A DNA stretch of 64,000 nucleotides from Bradyrhizobium iriomotense (GCF_018130765.1 NZ_JAFCJZ010000024.1:1-64000); one strand, 5' to 3'. Positions 9,809 to 18,256 are shown, counted from the stretch's first letter. The notes: a model not told the origin generated them from the letters alone. A program made the numbers and translations.

Positions 9809-10180
9809 TCAACGGCGCCAGGCGGCGCCGATCAGAAAGCCGATGCCGAGCGCGAGCCCGACGGACGCCAGCGGCCGCTGCGTGATCGCCTCTTCCAGCG
9901 TCTCCTCGATCGATCCATAAGCATCCTGCGCCGCGCCCATCATGGCGCTGCCGCGCTCCGACATGTCGTCGATCGCGGTATCCATGTTCTCGCGCGCCTG
10001 GCGATAGCCGCGCCTGGCCTGCTTGCTGGTGGAATTGGCAAAGGTGGCGAGCGCGTCGGTGATCTGATCGGTGAGGGCGGCGATATCGCTTTTCACGGCT
10101 GCTAAATCCTTCTCGAGGCGTTCCCTGGTGGCTTTGTCGGTCCAGTCTCTCATCCCGGCTTCGGCATTGCTCGTTGACAT
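9809..10180 (-). CDS. DUF883 (ElaB/YqjD-like) membrane-anchored stress protein
   Basis: 123 residues: a long amphipathic helical region (RLEKDLAAVKSDIAALTDQI), then the conserved PLASVGLALGIGFLIGAAW C-terminal membrane anchor, ending in basic residues. E. coli relatives ElaB and YqjD sit in the inner membrane and bind ribosomes in stationary phase. I chose ATG 10180 (MSTSNAEAG) because the much longer open frame upstream is antisense-like overlap with the AI-2E gene. A perfect GGAAC-N16-CGTT promoter ends about 40 bp upstream. Confidence 0.88.
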   Translation of the reverse strand: MSTSNAEAGMRDWTDKATRERLEKDLAAVKSDIAALTDQITDALATFANSTSKQARRGYRQARENMDTAIDDMSERGSAMMGAAQDAYGSIEETLEEAITQRPLASVGLALGIGFLIGAAWRR

Positions 10181-10219
10181 CTGGGGGCTCCGAACTGTTT
10201 GCGGCTGAGATAGCCGGAA

Positions 10220-10244
10220 AACGTTTCGCCGTCGGGTAAGTTCC
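10220..10244 (-). promoter_or_regulatory. EcfG (sigma-EcfG) type promoter for the DUF883 gene
   Basis: On the minus strand, GGAAC (10244-10240) is followed after exactly 16 bp by CGTT (10223-10220), the general-stress sigma consensus of alphaproteobacteria. The -10 element ends 40 bp before the DUF883 start codon. Confidence 0.8.
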
Positions 10245-10260
10245 GTTTGCGGAAACCGCC

Positions 10261-11373
10261 TCAAGCCTGCGGCAGCTGCGGCGCATCCACCGGCAACAGA
10301 TGTTCCTTCAGGATCAGCCCGACGATGAGTAGCGGCGACGACAGGAAGGCGCCCATCGGCCCCCACAGCCAGGTCCAGAACGCCAGCGCCAGCAGCACCG
10401 CCAGCGCATTCAGCGCCAGGCGGCGGCCGATGATGGTCGGCGTGACGAAATGTCCCTCCAGGAACGTGATGCCGCCGAAGGCGATGGCGGCAACCAGGCC
10501 GCCGCCGATGGTCGGGAAGGCGACGAGCCCCACCACGGCCAATATGGCGAACATCGCGATTGGGCCGATGATCGGGATGAAGTTGAGGGTTGCTGCAAGC
10601 GCGCCCAGGCCGGCCGGGTTGGGCATGCCGGTCACGGCGCAGACGAGGCCGGTGGCAATGCCCACGCCGATATTGATGACGGTCACCGTCAGCAGGTAGT
10701 TGCCGAGATGGACCTCGATCTCGTTGAGGATGCGCAGCGTGCGCAGCCGCGCATCGCGGTCGCTGAACGTCATGATCAACGCCCGCCGCAGATCGCGCCA
10801 GCTCGCGATGAACAGGATCAGCGTCACGAAGAACAGCAGGAATTCGGTGAAGGTGGGTGAGAGGAATTCCAGCGTCGGCTGCACCCATTCGAATTTCGGC
10901 AAAGGGAAGCTCGGCAGCCCCACCGGGCCGCCGACCATGGCTTGCAGTTCGAGCCACAGCGCCAGCGGCCGGTCGAACACGTGCAGCTTGTCCTTTAACT
11001 GCGCGCCGAGCTCCGGCAGGCGCGAGCTCCACTCCATCACGGGCGAGGCGATCAGCGCAACGATGAAGGCCACCACGGCGCTCACGGCAATCACGATCAG
11101 GACGGCGCCCAGCCCGCGCGGCACCTTGCGGTTTTCCAGGAAGGTCGCCGCCGGAGACAGCATGGTGCCGGTGACAAACGCCATGACCACGGGGAGGAAG
11201 AACGCCTTGGCGACGTAGAGCACCGCGACCACTGCGATCAGCAGCAGGCCGGCGAGCGCGAAGGCGACGAACTCGGTGCGGCGGATCACCGGCGGCAGGT
11301 CGGCATGGCTGCCGGGGAGCGGGTCGCCTTGGCCGTTGCCGGGACTTAGACGTTCACTGGGAAGGACGCGCAC
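10261..11373 (-). CDS. AI-2E family transporter (PerM-like membrane protein)
   Basis: 370-residue inner-membrane protein with about eight hydrophobic segments of the AI-2E/PerM/TerC-type exporter family. The helical pair FVTGTMLSPAATFLENRKVP near the N-terminus and the C-terminal LNFIPIIGPIAMFAILAVVG and FWTWLWGPMGAFLSSPLLIV segments are typical. Transport of autoinducer-2 is established for only a few members; others act as Na+/H+ antiporters, so the substrate is open. An EcfG-type promoter lies 50 bp upstream. Confidence 0.9.
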   Translation of the reverse strand: MRVLPSERLSPGNGQGDPLPGSHADLPPVIRRTEFVAFALAGLLLIAVVAVLYVAKAFFLPVVMAFVTGTMLSPAATFLENRKVPRGLGAVLIVIAVSAVVAFIVALIASPVMEWSSRLPELGAQLKDKLHVFDRPLALWLELQAMVGGPVGLPSFPLPKFEWVQPTLEFLSPTFTEFLLFFVTLILFIASWRDLRRALIMTFSDRDARLRTLRILNEIEVHLGNYLLTVTVINIGVGIATGLVCAVTGMPNPAGLGALAATLNFIPIIGPIAMFAILAVVGLVAFPTIGGGLVAAIAFGGITFLEGHFVTPTIIGRRLALNALAVLLALAFWTWLWGPMGAFLSSPLLIVGLILKEHLLPVDAPQLPQA

Positions 11374-11422
11374 AATACCTCTCCCGCACGGAAAGCTTCC
11401 GCGCGCCCACTGACGTCCTCAC

Positions 11423-11448
11423 AACGTCCGAGGCGGCGCCGAGGTTCC
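11423..11448 (-). promoter_or_regulatory. EcfG-type promoter for the AI-2E transporter
   Basis: Minus-strand GGAAC (11448-11444), 17-bp spacer, CGTT (11426-11423). It is 50 bp upstream of the leftward transporter gene and divergent from the promoter at 11508-11533. Confidence 0.75.
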
Positions 11449-11507
11449 ATCGCGGCTTCGTGAAGTTGCGCTCGCTTGACTGTGACGTCGCCGCAGCAGC
11501 GAGAGGC

Positions 11508-11533
11508 GGAACCTGGGTCGGCCCGCCTGCGTT
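11508..11533 (+). promoter_or_regulatory. EcfG-type promoter for the L,D-transpeptidase
   Basis: GGAAC (11508-11512), 17-bp spacer, CGTT (11530-11533), ending 48 bp before the ATG at 11581. It forms a divergent pair with the site at 11423-11448. Confidence 0.75.
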
Positions 11534-11580
11534 TGTTGGCTGCAGCATCACCCTGATGCACACATCCAACGGGGCAGCTC

Positions 11581-12357
11581 ATGACAATGGTCTCTCCAGC
11601 CCGCCGCCGCTTCTCGCTGCGCGCCGCCACCGCTTTTGCCTTCGCAACCGCCCTGCTCGCTCTGCCCTTCGGTCGCGCAGATGCGCAGATGCTGGGGTAC
11701 ACACCGATGCAGCCGCCGGCATATCAGCAAGATCCGAGCTATTCGCGGGGATCCTACGCGCGCGAGGCGCCGCAAGCGGCCGACGACGATGCCCAATTGC
11801 CCGACCGGCTACGCAAGCAGATCGTCAGTTTCGACCGCAGTGAGCCAGCCGGCACGATCGTGATCGATACCGGCAATACATACCTCTATTACGTGCTCGG
11901 CAATGGCCGGGCGATCCGCTACGGCGTCGGCGTCGGCCGCGAGGGTTTTACCTGGTCGGGCGTGCAGAACATCAGCCGCAAGGCGGAATGGCCGGACTGG
12001 CATCCACCGGCCGAGATGATCGCGCGCCAGCCTTACCTGCCGCGCTTCGTCGCCGGCGGCCCCGGCAATCCGCTCGGCGCGCGCGCGATGTATCTGGGAT
12101 CGAGCGAGTATCGCATCCACGGCACCAACGATCCCACCACCATCGGCAAGTTCGTCTCCTCCGGCTGCATCCGCCTGACCAACGAAGACGTCACCGACCT
12201 GTTCAGCCGCGTCAATGTCGGCGCCAAGGTCGTTGTGCTGCCGAAGAACGCTCCGCTGATGGCGAAAGGCGGCGATCTCCTACGCAAGCGCCCCGCAGCG
12301 ACGACGCTGCCGTCGGGCCGGCAGGCCTTGAACATCTCGACGTCTGCCGTGAACTGA
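11581..12357 (+). CDS. L,D-transpeptidase (YkuD domain), secreted
   Basis: 258 residues. A basic N-terminus and hydrophobic core form a signal peptide ending near GRADA (about residue 35). The YkuD domain covers about 95-225, with the catalytic signature IHGTNDPTTIGKFVSSGCIR, where His and the SxGC cysteine are present. It would form 3-3 cross-links in peptidoglycan or attach proteins to it in the periplasm. It is followed after 19 bp by a DUF2865 gene, so the two are probably an operon driven by the EcfG-type promoter at 11508-11533. Confidence 0.93.
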   Translation: MTMVSPARRRFSLRAATAFAFATALLALPFGRADAQMLGYTPMQPPAYQQDPSYSRGSYAREAPQAADDDAQLPDRLRKQIVSFDRSEPAGTIVIDTGNTYLYYVLGNGRAIRYGVGVGREGFTWSGVQNISRKAEWPDWHPPAEMIARQPYLPRFVAGGPGNPLGARAMYLGSSEYRIHGTNDPTTIGKFVSSGCIRLTNEDVTDLFSRVNVGAKVVVLPKNAPLMAKGGDLLRKRPAATTLPSGRQALNISTSAVN

Positions 12358-12376
12358 AGAGTTTGAGTGAGGTGAT

Positions 12377-13024
12377 ATGAAGAGACGCCTGATTGGCAAA
12401 CTGGCTGGTGGTGCGGCAGTTCTGGTCGCTATCTCAGCTGGTCTAGGATTGGCGCCGTCCGCGCATGCGGAAGATTTCTTCTCGGCGCTGTTCGGCGCGT
12501 TCGGAGCGCGGCCTCCACAGATCCGCACTCCGTTCCCGAATGACGACATGCCGCGCTACGACGCGCCGCGGCAGCGGGCCGTCTATGGCGGCGGCGCGGC
12601 CTATTGCGTGCGCGGCTGCGACGGCCGGTATTTTCCGGCGCAAGGGAATGACGCCGACAGCAAGGCGCAATCCTGCAAGAGCTTCTGCCCGGCGTCAGAG
12701 ACCTCGCTGGTCTATGGCAGCAACATCGACGACGCCACGACCGAGAACGGAGAATCGTACTCCGACCTGCCGAACGCGTTTCGCTACCGCAACGAGATCG
12801 TTGCGGGCTGCACCTGCAACGGCAAGGATCCGGTCGGGCTCGCCAAGGTCAAGGTCGAGGACGATCCCACCTTGCGCAAAGGCGACATCGTCGCCGGCGC
12901 CGACGGCCTGGTGGTCGCGAGCCGCAACGCCAGCGACCGCCGCGGAGTCGCGATGAACTTTTCGCCGCTGCCGGATTCGGTGCGGGCGAGGTTCCGTCAG
13001 GTGCCGGTGGTGGCGAAGGAGTAG
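12377..13024 (+). CDS. DUF2865 domain exported protein
   Basis: 215 residues with a signal peptide (cleavage near SAHAEDF, about residue 32). The Cys-containing DUF2865 core is visible as AYCVRGCDGRYFPAQ, then CKSFCPASETSLVYG, then CTCNGKDPVGL. The paired cysteines suggest disulfides in the periplasm. The function of the family is unknown. It is placed 19 bp downstream of the L,D-transpeptidase, which suggests an envelope role. Confidence 0.85.
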   Translation: MKRRLIGKLAGGAAVLVAISAGLGLAPSAHAEDFFSALFGAFGARPPQIRTPFPNDDMPRYDAPRQRAVYGGGAAYCVRGCDGRYFPAQGNDADSKAQSCKSFCPASETSLVYGSNIDDATTENGESYSDLPNAFRYRNEIVAGCTCNGKDPVGLAKVKVEDDPTLRKGDIVAGADGLVVASRNASDRRGVAMNFSPLPDSVRARFRQVPVVAKE

Positions 13025-13065
13025 GCCGGTATCGCGTGTGATGCGATGCGGTGCCAATCTCCGCT

Positions 13066-13222
13066 GTCGTCCCGGACAAGCGCGCCCAAAGCGCGCGTAG
13101 ATCCGGGACCCATAACCACAGGACGTGGTTTGGCAAAGACTCGGAGTTGCCAGCTCGCGCGACAATTGTCCGTCGGGGTTATGGGTCCCGGATCAGCGCT
13201 GTGCTCGCTTGTCCGGGACGAC
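13066..13222. repeat. family A long inverted repeat
   Basis: The outer arms are GTCGTCCCGGACAAGCG at 13066 and the complementary CGCTTGTCCGGGACGAC ending at 13222. Internal inverted blocks (GATCCGGGACCCATAACC against GGTTATGGGTCCCGGATC) flank a variable core. It lies between the convergent DUF2865 and chemoreceptor genes. Confidence 0.9.
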
Positions 13223-13246
13223 ACCGAAGGTGTCGCGCCAGCTTCC

Positions 13247-15340
13247 CTACGCCGCGCGGATCTTGCCCAGGAAGTCGCTGACCTGCTGGCCGAGCTGGCG
13301 GCTCTGCGTCTCCAGCGTCTCGGAGGCCTGCTTGACGTTCTCAGCGGCGCCGGCCGCGGTGTCGGCGTCGGCCTTCACGCCGGTGATGTTGTCCGAGACG
13401 TTCTTGGTGCCCTGCGCCGCGTATTGCGTGCTGCGGGTGATCTCCTGCGTCGCCGCGCCCTGTTCCTGAACGGCGGCGGCGATCGCGGTGGCGACCTCGT
13501 TGACCTCGCCGATGATGCCGCCGATCGCCTGGATCGCGTTGATGGCATCGCCCGCGACCTTCTGGATGTCGGCGATCTGCTCGGAGATCTCCTCGGTCGC
13601 CTTGGCGGTCTGGCTGGCCAGCGACTTCACCTCGGAGGCGACCACGGCAAAGCCGCGGCCGGCCTCGCCGGCGCGCGCGGCCTCGATGGTGGCATTGAGC
13701 GCCAGCAGATTGGTCTGCGCCGCGATGGTGTTGATCAGCCCGACGACCTCGCCGATCCGCCCGGCGGATTGCGCCAGCCCCTGGACGGTGCTGTCGGTTT
13801 CGCGGGCCTGGTTGACGGCGCGGCTGGCGATGCCCGCGGCATGCGCGGCCTGCTGGCTGATGTCGTTGATCGAGGCGGAGAGCTCCTCGGCGGCAGCGGC
13901 GACGCTGTCGACGCTCATGGAGGCGTCGTTGGAGGCCTTGCCGGCGATCTCGACGCGCTCATTGGTCTGGCGCGAGACCGCGGACAGATCACCCGAGGTC
14001 TTGCGCATCTCGCCGGAGGCCTCGCTCAGTTCGCCCAGCGACTTGCGGACCACGCCCTCGAACTCGCCGACATAGGCCTCCATCGCGCGCTGGCGCGCGG
14101 CGGCGCCGGCGTTGCGCTCGCGCTCCTGCTCCTCGATCTTGAGCTTGTCGATCGCCTGCTGCTTGAACGTCTCCAGCGCGCCCGCAAGCGAGCCGATCTC
14201 GTCGTGACGGTCCAGATAGCCGCTGTCGACGCCGAGGTCGCCGCCGGCGACCTTGAGCATGGCATCGCGGATCCGGTGCAGCGGCGTGATCACGCGGCGG
14301 CTGACTGCCAGCATGGCGGCACCGGTGAGGACGATCGCAGCGACGAGCAGGGCGATGTTGACGATCAGCCATTGCACGGCGCCCGCACGTTGGGCGGCGG
14401 AATGATCCTTGGCCGCCTGCAGCGCCGCATCGGCGAGCCTCACCGCGCTCATCATGCGCGGCACCGAATAGGGGCTCCACTGGTTCGCGGTCATCGACGG
14501 CTTCTCGCCTTTGGCGATCGTCGTGATGACGCCGTCGCGCGTCGCGGCATATTGCGGATCGAAATAGGTCGTCTTGGTCTCGCTGATCGCAGCCGCCAGC
14601 GCCGGCGGCAATTGCATGCCCGAGGCGGCAAGCTCGATCGCGGTCCAGGCGGTGTCGGTGCCGCCGACCAGCTTGGTATAGGTGAGCTGTACCTCGGGGG
14701 CGATCTTGCCGGCGTTGAGGGCATTGCCGACGATCTGCGAGGATTCACCGGCGGTGTTACGCAGCAGCCAGGCCATCTGCTTGATGGTGAGAAGCTGGTC
14801 GATGGTTGCGTCCTGATGGTTGACGCTCGCGGCGAGCGCGCCGGAGAGCTTCTCGAGCAGCGCCATCAGCGCGTCCTCGGTCGCGACATATTCCTTGGCA
14901 AGCCCTGCGCGGCGCTCAGCCTTCGGCTTGACCACCTCGATCCAGAACTCGGCTTGCTCCGCCAGCAGCGTCTTGTTCAGCGTGCCGAGATCATTGAGGA
15001 ATGCGTCGCGCTGGGCGAGGTCGGTCGTGGGCAGGATCTCGAGCGTACGCGCCAGCGCCGGCATCAGGGCGTCGCGGATCTCGCGAATGTATTTCTCGAT
15101 GTCCTTGTCCATCGCGACGTCGGAGGAGAGCTGACGGCTGCTGGTCGAGCGGTCGGCGCGGATGTTCGCCATCGCCTTGAACATTTCGGCCGAGGCGCCG
15201 GAAACCGCAACGATCCGGTTCGCCTGCTGAAGCCGGGTCCATGAACTCCATGCACTGATCGAGAAGCCGATGACCACAACGAGCGCGGTCGAGAGGATCA
15301 CCGCTTTCAGCAGCGTGGATACGGTCAGGCGGTTGAACAT
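13247..15340 (-). CDS. methyl-accepting chemotaxis protein (tandem copy 1)
   Basis: 697-residue transmembrane chemoreceptor. Order from MFNRLTVSTLLKAVILS: TM1 (about 10-30), a periplasmic all-helical ligand domain (about 40-305), TM2 (about 310-330), HAMP (with LKVAGGDLGVDSGYLDRHDE), then a long coiled-coil signalling domain with the hairpin tip NLLALNATIEAARAGEAGRG. The upstream in-frame ATG would add 27 residues without membrane logic, so 15340 is preferred. The paralogue at 15587-17680 is nearly identical from HAMP onward, while the sensory domains have diverged. The ligand is unknown. Confidence 0.95.
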   Translation of the reverse strand: MFNRLTVSTLLKAVILSTALVVVIGFSISAWSSWTRLQQANRIVAVSGASAEMFKAMANIRADRSTSSRQLSSDVAMDKDIEKYIREIRDALMPALARTLEILPTTDLAQRDAFLNDLGTLNKTLLAEQAEFWIEVVKPKAERRAGLAKEYVATEDALMALLEKLSGALAASVNHQDATIDQLLTIKQMAWLLRNTAGESSQIVGNALNAGKIAPEVQLTYTKLVGGTDTAWTAIELAASGMQLPPALAAAISETKTTYFDPQYAATRDGVITTIAKGEKPSMTANQWSPYSVPRMMSAVRLADAALQAAKDHSAAQRAGAVQWLIVNIALLVAAIVLTGAAMLAVSRRVITPLHRIRDAMLKVAGGDLGVDSGYLDRHDEIGSLAGALETFKQQAIDKLKIEEQERERNAGAAARQRAMEAYVGEFEGVVRKSLGELSEASGEMRKTSGDLSAVSRQTNERVEIAGKASNDASMSVDSVAAAAEELSASINDISQQAAHAAGIASRAVNQARETDSTVQGLAQSAGRIGEVVGLINTIAAQTNLLALNATIEAARAGEAGRGFAVVASEVKSLASQTAKATEEISEQIADIQKVAGDAINAIQAIGGIIGEVNEVATAIAAAVQEQGAATQEITRSTQYAAQGTKNVSDNITGVKADADTAAGAAENVKQASETLETQSRQLGQQVSDFLGKIRAA

Positions 15341-15468
15341 CGGATACCCCGGTACGCATTTCGAAGTTCGTGGCCTAAACGGCAGCCCCCCAACGAACTT
15401 CGAAAGACCAAAGGGTTGCACGCGATAGAAGCGCCAGCCTATGGCGGGCGCTTGAGGCGCATTTGGCC

Positions 15469-15491
15469 TGAAAAGGGTAAAAACTTAGACA
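15469..15491 (-). promoter_or_regulatory. conserved upstream element of chemoreceptor copy 1
   Basis: The block AAAAGGGTAAAAACTTAGAC (plus-strand reading, 15471-15490) lies about 130 bp upstream of the copy-1 start. A near-identical block lies 131 bp upstream of copy 2. Conservation at equal distance in otherwise changed leader DNA suggests a shared promoter or operator; it may simply be residual duplication. Confidence 0.5.
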
Positions 15492-15530
15492 GTGTTCCCG
15501 CCGTATAATTACGGGCGCCCCCATCGTCGG

Positions 15531-15551
15531 CCTGGCTTTCGCCAGGACGAC
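15531..15551. repeat. half of a family A repeat (single arm)
   Basis: One arm only (CCTGGCTTTCGCCAGGACGA, then C). It matches the right arm of the element at 4389-4512. No partner arm is found nearby, so it looks like a decayed copy. Confidence 0.75.
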
Positions 15552-15586
15552 ATCGGGGGATATGGCTGGCCGTATGCCTTAGTGCC

Positions 15587-17680
15587 CTACGCCGCGCGGA
15601 TCTTGCCGAGGAAGTCGCTGACCTCGTGACCGAGCTGGCGGCTCTGGCTCTCCAGCATCTCGGAGGCGTGCTTCACATTGTCGGCGGCTGCTGCTGCGGC
15701 ATCGGCGTCGGCCTTGACGCCGGTGATGTTGTCCGAGACGTTCTTGGTGCCCTGCGCTGCATATTGCGTGCTGCGCGTGATCTCCTGGGTCGCCGCGCCC
15801 TGCTCCTGCACGGCGGCGGCAATCGCGGTCGCGACCTCGTTGACCTCGCCGATGATGCCGCCGATGGTCTGGATTGCGTTGATGGCGTCTCCGGCGACCT
15901 TCTGGATATCGGCGATCTGCTCGGAGATTTCCTCGGTGGCCTTCGCGGTCTGGCTTGCCAGCGACTTGACCTCCGAAGCAACCACGGCGAAGCCGCGTCC
16001 GGCTTCGCCGGCGCGCGCCGCCTCGATCGTGGCGTTGAGCGCCAGCAGATTGGTCTGCGCTGCGATGGTGTTGATGAGGCCGACGACCTCGCCGATGCGC
16101 CCGGCGGATTTTGCCAGGCCCTGCACGGTGCCGTCGGTCTCGCGCGCTTGCGTGACGGCGCGGCCGGCGATGCCGGCGGCATGGGCGGCCTGCTGGCTGA
16201 TGTCGTTGATCGAAGCCGAGAGCTCCTCGGCGGCAGCGGCCACGCTGTCGACGCTCATCGAGGCGTCGTTGGAGGCTTTGCCGGCGACCTGCACGCGGTC
16301 GTTGGTCTGGCGCGACACGGCGGACAGGTCGCCCGAGGTCTTGCGCATCTCGCCGGAAGCTTCGCTCAATTCGCCGAGCGTCTTGCGCACCACGCCTTCG
16401 AACTCGCCGACATAGGCCTCGATCGCGCGCTGGCGCGCGGACGCGCCGGCGTTGCGCTCGCGCTCCTGCGCCTCGATCTTGAGCTTGTCGGTCGCCTGCT
16501 GCTTGAAGGCTTCCAGCGCGCCGGCGAGCGCGCCGATCTCGTCCTTGCGGTCGAGATAGCCGCTGTCGACCGCAAGATCGCCGCCGGCGACCTTGAGCAT
16601 GGCATCGCGGATGGTGTTGAGCGGACGGATGACGCGGCGGCTGACCAGCATGATCGCGCCGACGGCAAGGGCGACGGCGAGCGCGAGCAGTACGAGCTGC
16701 ACGATCAGCGCGCGCAGCGCGGCACCACGCTGTTCCAGCGTATGGCTCTTGGCGGCGTCGAGCGCCGTCTCGGCGACGGTAACCGCGCTGGACAGGCGGC
16801 CCACCGTGACGGGCGTCCACTGGTTCGCGGTCATTTCGGCCTTTTCGCCATTGGCGAGCGTGTTGGCCAGGCGATCGCGAAGGGCCAGATATTGCGGATC
16901 GAAATAGGCGGTCTTTGCCGCGGCCATGGCGGACGACAGTGCCGGCGGCAGCTCCATGCCCGAGGCCGACAATTCCAGCGCCTTCCACATCGCGGCCGTT
17001 CCGCCGACGTATTGGGTGTAGGCGAGGCGCGCCTCCGGCGCGATGCGGCCGCTGTTGAGTCCGAGGGAGATGATCAGCGAGGCCTCACCCGCGGTGTTGC
17101 GCAGCAGCCAGGCATTCTGCTTGATCGACAGCAGCTGGTCGATCGCCGCGTCCTGGTGATTGACGGTCGCGGCCAAGGCGTTCGAGAGCTTGTCGAGCGT
17201 GTCGAGCAGGCCCTGCGTCGTCTCCATGTATTCCTTCGGCAGGCCGGCGCGGCGCTGGTCCTTGGGCTTGACGACCTCCTCCCAGAACTGTTTCTGCTGC
17301 TCGCTCGCCGATTTGTGGAGGCGCGCGAGCTCCGGCACCAGCGTTGCGGACTGCGGAAACTCCATCGTCGGCAGCAGCTCCAGCGCATGTGCCATTGCCG
17401 GCATCTCGGCGTCCCGGATCGCACGCAGATATTTCTCGATCTCGGCATCCATCGGCTCGGTCGCGTTGAGGAGCCGGTTGGTGGTCGAACGGTCGGTGCG
17501 CAGATTGTGCATCGCCTTGAACAGGTCGGCGGACGCATCCGCAATCTGCGAGATGCGGTTGGCGGTCTTCAGCCGGTCCCAGGATGCATAGGCCGTGAGC
17601 GAGAGCGCAACGACCACACAGACCGACGTGATCGCGATCACCGCCTGGAGCAGCGCGGATACGGTCAGACGATTCAGCAT
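15587..17680 (-). CDS. methyl-accepting chemotaxis protein (tandem copy 2)
   Basis: 697 residues starting MLNRLTVSALLQAVIAI, with the same order as its neighbour: TM1, helical periplasmic domain (about 40-305), TM2, HAMP, signalling coiled coil with NLLALNATIEAARAGEAGRG. The GGGGGACCTCG stretch before ATG 17680 fits a ribosome site. The C-terminal halves of the two copies are nearly identical (for example both have EVKSLASQTAKATEEISEQI), but the sensory halves share only scattered motifs such as MAWLLRNTAGE/NAWLLRNTAGE. No che kinase genes are adjacent. Confidence 0.95.
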   Translation of the reverse strand: MLNRLTVSALLQAVIAITSVCVVVALSLTAYASWDRLKTANRISQIADASADLFKAMHNLRTDRSTTNRLLNATEPMDAEIEKYLRAIRDAEMPAMAHALELLPTMEFPQSATLVPELARLHKSASEQQKQFWEEVVKPKDQRRAGLPKEYMETTQGLLDTLDKLSNALAATVNHQDAAIDQLLSIKQNAWLLRNTAGEASLIISLGLNSGRIAPEARLAYTQYVGGTAAMWKALELSASGMELPPALSSAMAAAKTAYFDPQYLALRDRLANTLANGEKAEMTANQWTPVTVGRLSSAVTVAETALDAAKSHTLEQRGAALRALIVQLVLLALAVALAVGAIMLVSRRVIRPLNTIRDAMLKVAGGDLAVDSGYLDRKDEIGALAGALEAFKQQATDKLKIEAQERERNAGASARQRAIEAYVGEFEGVVRKTLGELSEASGEMRKTSGDLSAVSRQTNDRVQVAGKASNDASMSVDSVAAAAEELSASINDISQQAAHAAGIAGRAVTQARETDGTVQGLAKSAGRIGEVVGLINTIAAQTNLLALNATIEAARAGEAGRGFAVVASEVKSLASQTAKATEEISEQIADIQKVAGDAINAIQTIGGIIGEVNEVATAIAAAVQEQGAATQEITRSTQYAAQGTKNVSDNITGVKADADAAAAAADNVKHASEMLESQSRQLGHEVSDFLGKIRAA

Positions 17681-17809
17681 CGAGGTCCCCCAGTTCCCAA
17701 GTCGAAGTTCGCGAGGGCGCCCGGCAACAATCGAAAGGGAGGGGCCCGTTAGTATCGGCAATCACATGCCGTTGGCGCCTCATGGCCAGACGGTTTCTGC
17801 ATGTGAGAG

Positions 17810-17832
17810 GAAAAGGGTAAAATTTTAGGCAG
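17810..17832 (-). promoter_or_regulatory. conserved upstream element of chemoreceptor copy 2
   Basis: Plus-strand AAAAGGGTAAAATTTTAGGC at 17811-17830, matching the element at 15469-15491 at 15 or more of 20 positions, and 131 bp upstream of the start codon. Confidence 0.5.
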
Positions 17833-17887
17833 CCAGCCCGCTGGTAGAAATACGCATTTACTAGAAGTTGCAATGGGTTGCCGGGAT

Positions 17888-17912
17888 GGAACCGGCGCGC
17901 GAGACGGGCGTT
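17888..17912 (+). promoter_or_regulatory. EcfG-type promoter for the 51-residue membrane protein
   Basis: GGAAC (17888-17892), 16-bp spacer, CGTT (17909-17912), ending 41 bp before the ATG at 17954. It supports the reality of this very small gene. Confidence 0.78.
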
Positions 17913-17953
17913 AGGACACCGTTAGCAATTTGCCAGAAGGGGGGGGCCCTGCA

Positions 17954-18109
17954 ATGCTGATCGGCGTCCTCGTCACCTTTCTCGTCGTCATCCTCGTGCT
18001 CTATCTCATCAACATGCTGCCGATGGATGGCCGTGCCAAGCAGATCGCGCGCGTCATCGTCATCATCATCGGCGTGGTGTCGCTGTTGAAATACTTGACG
18101 GTATTCTAG
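17954..18109 (+). CDS. small membrane protein (Thivi_2564-like), 51 residues
   Basis: Begins MLIGVLVTFLVVILVLYLIN and contains the characteristic NMLPMDGRAKQIARVIV loop, followed by a second hydrophobic helix (IIIGVVSLLKYL). The two-helix pattern around a PMD motif matches the Thivi_2564 family of very small inner-membrane proteins of unknown function. An EcfG-type promoter lies 41 bp upstream and a GC-rich hairpin downstream. Short genes like this are easily missed by length-based gene calling. Confidence 0.8.
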   Translation: MLIGVLVTFLVVILVLYLINMLPMDGRAKQIARVIVIIIGVVSLLKYLTVF

Positions 18110-18127
18110 CGAAGGCATCGTAGTGTC

Positions 18128-18205
18128 GTAGCCCGGATGAGCGAAGCGACATCCGGGGACTCGTCTAGCCACTTTCCCGGATGTCGCTTCGCTCATCCGG
18201 GCTAC
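18128..18205. repeat. family C inverted repeat (GTAGCCCGGATGAGCG arms)
   Basis: The arms GTAGCCCGGATGAGCGAAGC (18128) and its reverse complement (ending 18205) flank a short core. The same element recurs at 42475-42551. Confidence 0.9.
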
Positions 18206-18218
18206 TGCTCCCAAACAA

Positions 18219-18244
18219 GAAGCCCCGGCCTCAACCGGGGCTTC
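18219..18244. terminator. GC-rich hairpin terminator
   Basis: GAAGCCCCGG (18219-18228) pairs with CCGGGGCTTC (18235-18244). On the minus strand it is followed by TTGTTT, and on the plus strand it closes the small membrane protein gene. It is probably bidirectional, though the U-tract is weak. Confidence 0.55.
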
Positions 18245-18256
18245 GTTCATGCTGCG

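Noticed and set aside
9262..10180. Prophage lysis module, suggested by the holin-like protein
   Set aside because: No other phage genes; the partner is DUF883 and the promoter is of the general-stress type.
13046..17752. Very long rightward open frames opposite both chemoreceptors
   Set aside because: GC-rich coding DNA commonly leaves an antisense frame open. The translations are Leu/Gly/Arg-rich with no domain, and the minus-strand chemoreceptors are unambiguous.
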